From Evernia prunastri (lineage: Eukaryota > Ascomycota > Lecanoromycetes > Lecanorales > Parmeliaceae): DNA of 64,000 nt. Each line of letters opens with the position of its first letter. Position 1 is the stretch's first letter. The stretch lies in NCBI GenBank assembly GCA_003184365.1, contig NKYR01000037.1:186001-250000 (forward strand), written 5' to 3'. The position numbers and the translations under genes are program-made. Under the pieces are notes generated by a model. It did not search any database, was not told where the DNA came from, and worked only from the letters and a program-made list of their open reading frames with translations. Shown piece after piece: positions 35,023 through 44,231 of this stretch.

Positions 35023-35877
35023 ATGTCGCGCCCAAGCCTTAGAGGCTACACAACGTACACTAGAGTCGTCTACGAACCTGCCCATACAGTTGTTACAATC
35101 AAACCGGCAACAAGCGTCATCATCGGCAAAAGCCAGAATCCTCCCACTGAAAAAGGAAAGCCTGAGATCGAGAAACCCAGAGCCGCAAGCTATGCCGCGC
35201 GAAAGCCTTCTGATACCAAAAGCGCACCACCGAACAATTATTCCACAGGTAAAAGCCAGTCAAGCAGAAAGAATGCTACTACTAAGTCCCAGCCAACAAA
35301 ACAAACCATTGCCCACAAAAAACGATCGCCCTTAAAATATTCCACGCCTTTCCAGGCAAAAGCGTCCTTTCAGTCCTCAGTCGGCGTCCTTTGACTACCA
35401 TGTGGTGGTTCCCCTTATCCTTTTGACATCACCATTATTCCACTTACCGACATCGACACTAGTACTATCAGCTCCCGGATTTTCACTCCTATGGAAGTTT
35501 GGCTCGGGGAAAACGGGCGCATTCCCAACATGATGGAGCCCTTTGAGCATGAAAAGTATTTCAGTTGTGGCCATCGCCAGTTGCTTGGTGTGCAAGCCCC
35601 TAACAATGTTCCAGATTTCTCCGCCAAGATATGGTATTTCGTGTATGTGTGTTATGAGGAAAGTGCTGGCCTTCCGGAAAATCATTATCTCCAGCGTCTT
35701 TCGGGGGTGCACATGTACGGGGACAGTTTCCTGTTCAAGGTGCTGGTGCCAGAGTCCTCGAGTGAAGAAGCTAACAAAAATGAATTTCTGCACATCGGAT
35801 CAGATGCTTTCCCTGATGTAGAAGGTGGCAATGATACAGTATATATGTTGCGGAAGCTTCTCGATCGATGGTGTTGA
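35023..35877 (+). pseudogene. Tandem family member 2, interrupted by in-frame TGA
   Basis: One frame runs from ATG 35023 to TGA 35875-35877 with a single internal TGA at 35392-35394. Residues 1-120 are a Lys/Ser/Thr/Pro-rich disordered head (starting MSRPSLRGYTTYTRV). The shared domain begins exactly at the stop: VGVL-stop-LPCGGSPYPF, where gene 3 has VMVIRIPCDKASP and gene 1 has VTVLKMPY. The domain continues normally after it: YFSCGHRQLL, FVYVCYEESAGLPENHYL and MYGDSFLFK. The stop therefore replaces a Lys, Arg or Trp position; CGA-to-TGA is one transition. An intron that skips it would also delete conserved sequence. Reinitiation at the in-frame ATG 35491 would lack the first domain strand. 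Nonsense allele, read-through or sequence error are the options. Confidence 0.7.
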
Positions 35878-36606
35878 AAGAGGTTGAGAATGAGAGGGTG
35901 CACGGAGCGTGCTGCTGGCATCACGACTCCTGTTTACCTAGGTAGGCTCCGAGTGAACCTTCTTTTAGGACCACTGTCATAGCATCATCAAAACAGAGCA
36001 CTACCAAATAGAATGCTGACAAGCAAGCCACCTCAGCCACTGCATGCTCAAGCCACTTGTGTCTCTTAATGATTGCTGCCCTTTGACTGAAGCATGACTG
36101 CGGGACAGCTTCCGCACGAAGCTAATGCATGAATCCAGTCAAACACTGGACGTCTTGTTGAGTGCTTGCATAACCATTAGGAAAGATATTCGCCTCGAGA
36201 TTCGATGGAAGTGTCTCAAAGTCGTTTCAAGCCCCAATCTCAGCCATTCACGAGTCAGAGAGCGAGCACGTTTGAGGATATGTTTCAGGGAAAACGACGT
36301 AGAAGGCGGATTGTTTCGAGCCAACGACACGAACCCTATAAAAGACCTTCTGTTCCTCAATTTTCTTCCATCCTTATAATTTTCAAGCCTTTCCTGCTCA
36401 TACGCATATTTACCAAACGCATTCCTACCAATAATCTCTCATTCTTTCCACTTAGGCCTCTGTTACCTTGCTACTAACATCAATTTATCTCTTTGCCGCA
36501 GTCAGTCCCAGCTCTACACCTGCAAATTCCCTTCGCGTAGGTATTCCACGTCAGACATCGTACACAGAACATCCCGCTGATCTATTGCTACTGCGATAAG
36601 TCTAGC
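35878..36606. other. Spacer between tandem genes 2 and 3
   Basis: No gene is seen. It holds the promoter and leader of gene 3. An alternative acceptor near 36540 could extend gene 3 upstream in the same frame, which is open from 36541. Confidence 0.45.
36337..36344 (+). promoter_or_regulatory. TATA box of tandem gene 3
   Basis: TATAAAAG followed by ACCTTCTGTTCCTC, 270 bp before the ATG. The TATAAAAGACCT core is shared with gene 2. Confidence 0.6.
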
Positions 36607-37194
36607 ATGTCGATTCCCGATTCTGTCATGGTCATTCGAATACCGTGCGACAAGGCCTCCCCCATTTCCCGGGTCGAACTCTCGCTCACCAAGCTCGATT
36701 CTGGAAGCACCAACAAGGACGAGTGGAAGGACTTCGAGAAGAAACTTGGGTGGATTCCTGACTTGCAGTCATACAAGGGGTTGAAAGATTTCAGGTGGTC
36801 CCATCGATCCTTCGTTGGCTACTCTGCGAAAGATACACGGTGGATAGACTCGTACAGGAAACACTACATGATGTATCTGTGCGTGGACGCGAGAGCAGAC
36901 CTTCCGCAGAATGGGTTTCTAAGTGAGATGCGTGAGAAGGCTTCGCAGAAGGGTAAATACCGCCTACCCCCTATGCTTGTATATGGAGACGCTTTCTTTT
37001 TCACGAAGGAGCCAGTGGCGGTAGGATGCGATGAGCCAGAGCGACCGGCATACATAGATATGGGTGGGGAGGTCGATGCAAAGGGGATTACCAATAGCCA
37101 GTACATAGAATGTGTACTGTGCAAGCTCCTGACCTTTCCCCGGGACGGAATATTGGAGGAGTTTACTGCGAGTGGCGAGCAGCAATCCATGTAG
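36607..37194 (+). CDS. Tandem family member 3 (Y-x-C / YGD protein)
   Basis: A single exon of 195 residues. It has no long disordered head: the domain starts almost at once (VMVIRIPCDKASP). Then come the helix KDEWKDFEKKLGWIPDL, FRWSHRSFVG, YMMYLCVDARADLPQNGFL and, after a 15-residue Lys-rich insert, VYGDAFFFTK. In this copy the Gly before L-P is Asp. The frame is open upstream to 36541, so a longer N-terminus from an extra exon is possible. There is no signal peptide. Function unknown; family membership rests on motif order and tandem position. Confidence 0.8.
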   Translation: MSIPDSVMVIRIPCDKASPISRVELSLTKLDSGSTNKDEWKDFEKKLGWIPDLQSYKGLKDFRWSHRSFVGYSAKDTRWIDSYRKHYMMYLCVDARADLPQNGFLSEMREKASQKGKYRLPPMLVYGDAFFFTKEPVAVGCDEPERPAYIDMGGEVDAKGITNSQYIECVLCKLLTFPRDGILEEFTASGEQQSM

Positions 37195-37689
37195 ATATCA
37201 GCATTGGCGCAGATACCAATGATGCTCAGAGACTCCATTTTTGGTTTTCATCCAACAGATATTGGTTTGATACTTGCGTGACAGCAGTGTGCCAAGAAAT
37301 GGGTTAGCAGTCAACAAGGCAGTGCTTGATGCCTTTTCCTCCAGCAAGACCAGTCGGATGTCCCTGTTGAACTTTAAAAATGGTCATCTGATCCAGCAAG
37401 TCTACCACTATTATTAAACGTGCTGCGGTTTTGCGTGAAACACTGTTTGCATTACATTTTGATACCTGTGTCATCATGCGTGTCACGACAGCTCAAGTAT
37501 CAGATATTGTCGAGTCAGAGCAAGATGAAACCAGGCAGCTCTTACAAGGCTACCATCTACGAGTATAAAGAGACCCTTTCCCCGTCTTGGTTTTTCTCCT
37601 CCATAAAACTCCCCAAATCTTCCATTTTCTCAATCACACTACTACATTAAAGTTCATCATATCTTCCATCCAACTTGAACTAAGTCAGA
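37195..37689. other. Spacer between tandem genes 3 and 4
   Basis: No gene is seen. The last 130 bp hold the TATA box and leader of gene 4. Confidence 0.45.
37564..37570 (+). promoter_or_regulatory. TATA box of tandem gene 4
   Basis: TATAAAG then AGACCCTTTCCCC, 126 bp before the ATG. It has the same TATA-AGACC layout as genes 2 and 3. Confidence 0.55.
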
Positions 37690-38477
37690 ATGAGTCGGGC
37701 ACCAATAAACATGGTATTGGTAAGCATCCACTGATAGTTGCAAACCAGAAAGCACGCTGATGTGGTCAGACAAAGAGAGCGTCCCCGCAGGAGCTCCAAG
37801 TCATTCGCAATCCAACCAGACAAGTCTCTTATTCCACTACCCGCGAGCCAAGCATCTCGAATCCCAGCGGCGTCCAAACCAATCCTGCACCAAATACCCT
37901 TCCCCCCACTACCCAGCCGGAGAGGCCGCCTCCGCCCGAGATTGAGGTCCTCTACATACCCGCCAAGCGCACACCTGAGAAAAAGTCTGCAATGCGCATC
38001 CTCAAATACCCTCTTGTCGAGACTGGTCACGAAGAAGCTCCCGATCTCAACACTGCCCAGGTAGAAAAGGAGCTCAAGCACGGTCCCAAACTACCGGCAG
38101 ATAGCAATACATTCAAGTGGAACTCACGTTCTCTGTTCAACCCTAACATTAAGGGCCGTCATGAACCAGGATGGGGGGGTCAATATCTTATCTACAAATG
38201 CTGGAACCCGGAGGCAGGCCTCCCGAAGAACGAGCATTTTGAGTATGCCGATAATGCCTGCGCATACGGAGACGTTTTCATCTTCAGGCCCACGGGGTAT
38301 GATAGGCTGAAAAGGGCAACATATGGCACATTTCCGAACGGGTTTTTGAAAGGTTGCGAACCCTGTGAGTTAGCAGCTGCAATAATTTACACCCTGTCGG
38401 TGCTACCTTACGAGGAGGAGGAGAAGAAGAAGAAGAAGAAGGAGAAGAAGAAGCACAGAGATGCGGCGGGAAAATAG
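37690..38477 (+). CDS. Tandem family member 4 (Y-x-C / YGD protein)
   Basis: Exon 1 (37690-37719; MSRAPINMVL), intron 37720-37769 with donor GTAAGC and acceptor TCAG, and exon 2 (37770-38477) give 245 residues. The head is Pro/Thr/Asn-rich and disordered (TLPPTTQPERPPPPEIE). The domain follows: MRILKYPLV, FKWNSRSL, YLIYKCWNPEAGLPKNEHF and AYGDVFIFR. The protein ends in a striking Glu-then-Lys tail from GAG/AAG repeats. It begins MSR like gene 2, which suggests shared first-exon ancestry. There is no signal peptide. Function unknown. The exon join is supported by frame, strong donor and length (738 nt). Confidence 0.8.
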
Positions 38478-39741
38478 GGGAAAATATGGTGCTCATGCGA
38501 GTGTGACTTATCGGGGATCAACATTAATCCGAAGACCACTCAAGTGTAATGATTATGATTACCATCATCTTTTTCAATTGCCACAACTGCACTCCACTGG
38601 AAATTTGTGCAATAGATAGAAACAAACTATGAGGTAAATGCGCTCTGCGGCATCAAAAGAATACATTGAAGGGCCCGAGAACGGGTACTTACAGCGACGA
38701 TCATTCCTCCATAATGATTAAAGTATCATGTCGGCCACTGGGAAAGTACACCGCGCTGCACGACTGGTACGATACTGAAACAGCGGAAATGAGTCAGACT
38801 CAGCACTTAATCAGGCGGTTTTATCCCTCTTTCCCATTGGCTCCAAGTCGAAACCCTTGCCAGAAGGCGAGCCCGTAAGTATCGAAGATCGTGCTTTCAC
38901 ACCTAACATCTTCTGCAAATCGAGTTTGATAATTTTCCGGCTCGATTGCATCGCAAGAAATGCAAAGCACGAGACAGGCAACCGAGCAGAAAGAAGGTGG
39001 TGGATGGAAGGACAAGCAAGGTCGAACGCCTATTTAATGCGTGGATTGTTTGCACGCCATGTCACGCAATTGGCACCCTTTTCCGAGAATTGGTGGAATC
39101 CTGGTGCCCAAATATTCAGCTAACGGCGGTCCTTCCACCGTTTGCCTTCATACCTTGTGCCTTGCAAGGTATCATTGCCACACTGAAGGTATTAGGAGCG
39201 CGCAGTTGACAGGTCACCGTGACCTGCCAAACTGTAGTTGTCTCGCCCTGCTTCGTTCCTTAATTTGACTTGACAAGAGCGCCGCACAACTTTTCAAGCT
39301 CGAAACGGCACAACCCAATCATCTCTCAGTCCCAAACTTTGTATGAGAATCTGTTGCGTTTCAGAGCAACGATTTGGATGCGAGATGTTTCGAGCTGACT
39401 TATAACACAAAAATTACAAACCGCTCTCTGTCCCTCTATACCTTTTCATTGCTTGTACATTTCGAGCTATTCATCTTCCAACATAGACTTTCATCTATCT
39501 CAACATTCCCAGACTCTTCCATCTTCCGGTCTCTCACAAGCCTTTACGTCTCTCACGCACTTTATCAAAGAGTGTTAAGTTCGTCCACCTTGAACCTCCA
39601 TTATCTCTTCGCCGGGATTCGTTTGCCTCGTCGTAATCAGAGCCGGACTCCCATCTGCAACGACCTCCCTTCGTCGTAAGCATTTCCGGCGTCATATAAT
39701 ACGCTGATATAAATGCTGATCTCCGTCAGAGCCAGTCAAGC
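38478..39741. other. Spacer between tandem genes 4 and 5
   Basis: No supported gene is seen. It ends with a long pyrimidine-rich leader for gene 5. Confidence 0.45.
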
Positions 39742-40253
39742 ATGGAGACTCCCACTGATGCCGCCGACAGCCAGAATCAGCTCGACGCTTGCAACACTCC
39801 TCATCCACCGTATCTACTCCCGTTCCCATATTGCACTCTGTCCGTAATGCTGATCTATACCTAAGAGATTCAAGCGCAGAGATTCCCTCCAGACTCAAGT
39901 TCATTCGAATCCTTTGGGATGCTCCGTCTGAATACCATTCTCAACTAGTAGACGTTCCCCTCCGCAAAATCGACTCCAGCACGGACGGCCGCCCGGATTT
40001 TAAGAGCTGGGTTCGGCACGTTCTCGACTCACAGGCTTGCGACTCGTATACACTCAGCTGGGATCATCGTTTTGCCGATTGTTTGGGACAAAGCTACTTG
40101 ATGTACATGTGCCTGAACGAGAAAGCTGGTCTTCCACAGAATGACAACTTCAAGTGCCTTTCTATATCACCTGATAAGACGGTATACGGAGACGTTTTTG
40201 TGGTCAAGATCAAGATCGAGTTGGAAGATGATGTGTCGAAGCATGCGGAGTAA
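39742..40253 (+). CDS. Tandem family member 5 (Y-x-C / YGD protein)
   Basis: Exon 1 (39742-39809), intron 39810-39865 (donor GTATCT, acceptor CTAAG) and exon 2 (39866-40253) total 456 nt, giving 151 residues. This is the shortest member. The head is METPTDAADSQNQLDAC. The domain runs FIRILWDAPSEYHS, YTLSWDHRFA, YLMYMCLNEKAGLPQNDNF and VYGDVFVVK. At the position where gene 2 has a stop, this copy has Trp (TGG). A weak TATA-like TATAAC lies at 39401. The join restores frame and gives HPPDSSAE across the junction. Function unknown. Confidence 0.78.
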
Positions 40254-42337
40254 CTTCCCATAGTTCGTGGATTCTAATGAGAATGCGATGCCAGGGGAGT
40301 CTTATTGTAGATACTACGAGCGCTCTAAGAATCCAGACCGTATCTAGGCGACTAAGGAAATCTCAAGCGTGCTGGCAGAATGTTTCACGACCTCGACCGA
40401 TAGATAGTCATGGCACAAGGAGATCAGGATTAGACGGAGTACAGAAACTGACTCATGCATGCAAATACAGCAATTTTCACAGCTGCGACAGCGAAACAAG
40501 AAAGCTCAACTTCCCTTTTAGCCCCCTCACCCACGCTGCTGAAGTCTCAGAAACACGGCCGTCCGCTTCCCCATTCTGCAGTGTGAAGGTACGACAGGCT
40601 ACCATCAAGGTTCGGAGCAGCCTCGGAAATGCACACCCGGCTGTAACTGAGACGGGTCGTCATTACAGAAGCCGTCTGTGAAGTAGCTCGTCCCTCGGGA
40701 ACTCTAGGGGCTATAAGAAGTTGGTTGACTCTGCGCAGAGCTTCCGAGATGGTCCCTACCGGATACGTTCAACGGCCACTGCGGACTGAAGAACGTGTGT
40801 CTCGAATCCTTGGCACTGAGAAAATCTGCCCTCCCGCACCAAGAACAGTACTGAACGACATCATCTTCCCACAGATCGCAATTCCACACACCCCGTATCA
40901 CCTGAAGTTCTCGTAGATCTCGCTTAGCAGATACCTGGTTTTGTCTCAAAATGACTGTTGGTCGTCGCAGCCAGATCAGCCCCCCGGCTCCCCCTCGGCC
41001 TTAACAAAAGACCCCCTACGCCCTGCTTGATGATGATGTGTCGCGATTTCATGTCGATTACCGAACGTCTCCGTGACAGGGGCTGGCCTGGTGCGGCTTT
41101 CATCAACCGATACCCACAAGCAGTGTTAAGCACGCATCGGCCGTAGAAAGTGCTTTCCGGGCTGAGACGCTAATTTAGCGGGGAGCCCCACGAAACATCG
41201 TCGCATTTTTATCTACACCTACAACGCGAACACCTTTCTCTCTAAGATGTTTTAATTACCTAGTTTATTCACAAGAGACGTTGTCGCGTCGGTATTTGGA
41301 GTACAGTCACTGGCAATACTGAACCTATGAGGCGTCAAATTCGTCCTTACACAAACATCACCAGCTTCAATCTGTGGTTCTGCGAAGATACTCTACTGTT
41401 GTACCTGTTGTCAAGAATCAAGTCCAACTTCAATGCGCCCTTTTCTGTTCAAATTAATTGGATGAAGCTCTCATCCGCAGAATTGAGGCAGACGAATTAC
41501 TCTATTGCGATATTGAAAGGCTTCTGGCTTCAGTGCTGACTGTGCTCGTGTTCGCATAATTACGACAGAAGATTGATCGCTGAAGGGCTTTCTCGGGGCT
41601 TCAATAATATGGGAAACGGGGGAATTTCAACGCGATGGTCCGTGGATAATCTACTGCACAATGCCGTGGAAGGATGAGGACCCCTGTGTCTACGTAGTAT
41701 TGGGGCCTTGAAATCTCCGAGTCCGTGAACTTTGAAGGCAGGAAGGGAGGCTAATAAGCGACATAGCACTGTTGAACCTAATAAGCTGAATTTCCGCCTA
41801 CACCTCAGTGCCTACATGACACATGTGGAATAACGGCTGCCGGAGGTATACAAGGATGATCTGGTCGACCCGAGTCGAGCAATATAAGCAAGGTACAGGG
41901 TACTGCATGGCGAATGGAAAACAGGAAGAGGTCCACAGGTATTCCTCCCGCAACCCGAAGTAGACAATTCTTATGCACGACTCATGCAGCTTGCCACCAT
42001 GCCAGTTACACTCTAAAGATGCACGTTGACAATTATGTCACCCATACTTTCGTTTTGTGGAGCATGCCACCGAAAAGAAAACTAGGAAAAAAAAACTATA
42101 ATAGTATGTTCAGTACGCGCATTGCGAATCATATGGTATTGGAGTATCTTCCTGCTTGTGTTTTCGCTTGACAAACTTTTATAAATTCCCCTTTAGCTTC
42201 TCATTGACTCCACTTTATAATTGTCTGAGGCACCAACTACTTATAAGAAGGGCATCAGACCCCAGACCTGATCTTGACCGTCTTGCCTCCGCTCGAACAA
42301 TCTCCTCTGACACTGGCCTTTGAACCAAAAATTAAAA
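40254..42337. other. 2.1 kb spacer, no supported gene
   Basis: Several short frames are present, but no further family copy and no other gene. A TATA-like TTTTATAAATTCCCC near 42176-42190 fits the promoter of the next gene. Confidence 0.45.
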
Positions 42338-43003
42338 ATGTTCATCCAATCCTTTTGGCTTTCGAGCCTACTTTTCATCGTGACAGCGACTGCTCATGTA
42401 TACCCTCCAGCAGGCCTGAAGCCACGCTATCTCGCCACCGGCACGGGTATTTCGCTGCCCTCGGCCAGTGCGCCCCCTTATCCCACCGGCAGCGCCACCG
42501 GAACCTCTCCGTCAACCGCTTCAACCGCCGCGTCAACAGCAACACCCACCCCAACTGCATCAGGACCATTTTACCTCGTCGCAGCAGACACGGGCACCGA
42601 CCATGACGGTTACTTCGTGTACATCGGCGCGGATGACCCGGGTCTCCTCGTGCTCTATCTCGCCTCCGGACCCGACGAGGTAACATCATTCTCCACTTTC
42701 AACATCAACGCGGACGGTACGCTCCAGAATGAGTTCTCGGGGGGGATCGCGAGCACCTTCCCCGGCTCCACGTACGACGCTTTGATATTCAACCCCGAGG
42801 GTTTCACGGATTCGCAAGGCTATATCAAGTCTTTTTGTGAAATTGTCGATGGGGCCTTGACTTGTCAGACCGGGGCCGCTACTGTGTTCTCCATCTGTCC
42901 GTATCAGGACATCGAGGGTCATGTTGAAGGTGGCAATGTGGAAGTGGGGCCGACGACGGAGCCAGGGTGTAATCCACTGACTTTGCTGGTGGTGCCTGTT
43001 TAG
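42338..43003 (+). CDS. Small secreted protein with Ser/Thr/Pro linker
   Basis: A single exon of 221 residues. The start gives a clear signal peptide (MFIQSFWLSSLLFIVTATAHV). Residues about 40-75 are a Ser/Thr/Ala/Pro linker, likely O-glycosylated (STASTAASTATPTPTAS). The globular part begins GPFYLVAADTGTDHDGYFVY and contains four Cys (in SFCEI, LTCQT, SICPY and PGCNP), enough for two disulphides. There is no obvious GPI signal at the C-terminus (LTLLVVPV). The layout is common among uncharacterised fungal cell-wall or secreted proteins. I do not recognise a named family. Confidence 0.8.
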   Translation: MFIQSFWLSSLLFIVTATAHVYPPAGLKPRYLATGTGISLPSASAPPYPTGSATGTSPSTASTAASTATPTPTASGPFYLVAADTGTDHDGYFVYIGADDPGLLVLYLASGPDEVTSFSTFNINADGTLQNEFSGGIASTFPGSTYDALIFNPEGFTDSQGYIKSFCEIVDGALTCQTGAATVFSICPYQDIEGHVEGGNVEVGPTTEPGCNPLTLLVVPV

Positions 43004-44231
43004 GTCGATCTTCGTGGGAATCGATGGGAATAGATGGTTAAGCGCATTGATGGATACGATATGAGCAAAGGGTATACATTGCCGAATGAGTCTGCCTTTT
43101 GTGGCGGTCAGATTTTATGTTGATGTTTCTCCCCACGCTCTTTACATGTAAAACACTGCATTATTGGTTTGATGTTGATCCTTTCTTGATCCTTTCTTCT
43201 TCCTCATACTCTTTACATACGAAGCACTACATCACATACATGTAAGACATAAAGGTATATAGAATCTGATTTCTCCATCGTCACGTACGAAGTATTACGT
43301 TACACAGCCTTCAGACACACAGAAGCCTAGATTTCTCAACCAGGACAACCTGACCGCTCTCCTTTCCACTACAGCGATGACACCAGAACGAGTCGAATCC
43401 TTCGGGGGAGAAAAGTAATCAACTGTCGCCCCAAACTCGATCAAATACTACACAGGCACCACACAGAACCATCCACCATCCCCCCCCCCCCCCCCCCCAA
43501 AACCAACCTCTGCCAACTCTCCTCCGCCGCAGATCCTCCCTGGAAAGCCCCATACATGAACACATCCCATAGGCAACCACTCCAGCCGCGACTCGGCCAC
43601 TTCAGAGCACCGAGAAGAATAGAAAGAAAAAAAATAAAGAAAGAAAGAAAGAATAAAAGATAGGGAAGGCTTCCCACACGCTACAACCCGGAGCGGAACA
43701 ATCAGCCCACCCCTAGAAGGTGAAAATGTCCTTGGTCAAAGAGTGACCTACCCCAACCTCCAATGTCGGCTTTGTACAGCGGCCACCATGGTAGAAGGCA
43801 AGTGTAGAAATGGGAAGAGGCAGAATCTCGTCAAGGAAGCAAGAGGTCGTTTGCTCGTCCCGTGTGCTGCTGGCTTGAGAGGTGGTCGCAGGGAAGTGAC
43901 GATTAAGGATCCATGTATGCCATCGAGACGAGCTGGCAATGCCGCCAAGGGGAGCTGGAAATGCTCTTCTTGTAGGAGCGCAGTCAAAGAAGGAACATGG
44001 CCCCGGGGTGAAATCAGGACATATCGGAATTGGAAGAAAAAAAAAAACGTTATCACTACGCTACTCTCGCGCCCCAGAACTCCATTCCCTCTCGATGCCA
44101 GGGGTATAACGGTATATGAGACGTGGAAATCACAAAAAGCATGCCTGACAAAAATGCTCAATACCCAAAGGATCTGTATCGCCCCAAAGACCCTCACGTG
44201 CTGTCGCGATCCCTTCGTTCCATAGTCTAAT
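43004..44231. other. Convergent spacer with homopolymer run
   Basis: A run of 19 C lies at 43480-43498 and a purine-rich tract near 43618-43662. A 160-codon plus-strand frame (43743-44225) lies in the 3' flank of kinesin and has no motifs, so I do not accept it. Confidence 0.5.
43480..43498. repeat. Homopolymer C run (19 nt)
   Basis: An uninterrupted C tract, likely to be length-variable and error-prone in sequencing. Confidence 0.9.

Noticed and set aside
32689..40253. Interpretation of the tandem array as a secondary-metabolite cluster
   Set aside because: No synthase, P450, transporter or cluster regulator is nearby, and the products look like non-enzymatic small proteins.
43743..44225. 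160-codon plus-strand frame next to kinesin
   Set aside because: It lies in the likely 3' UTR of kinesin, has a poly-Lys run from a poly-A tract, and shows no motif or splice context.
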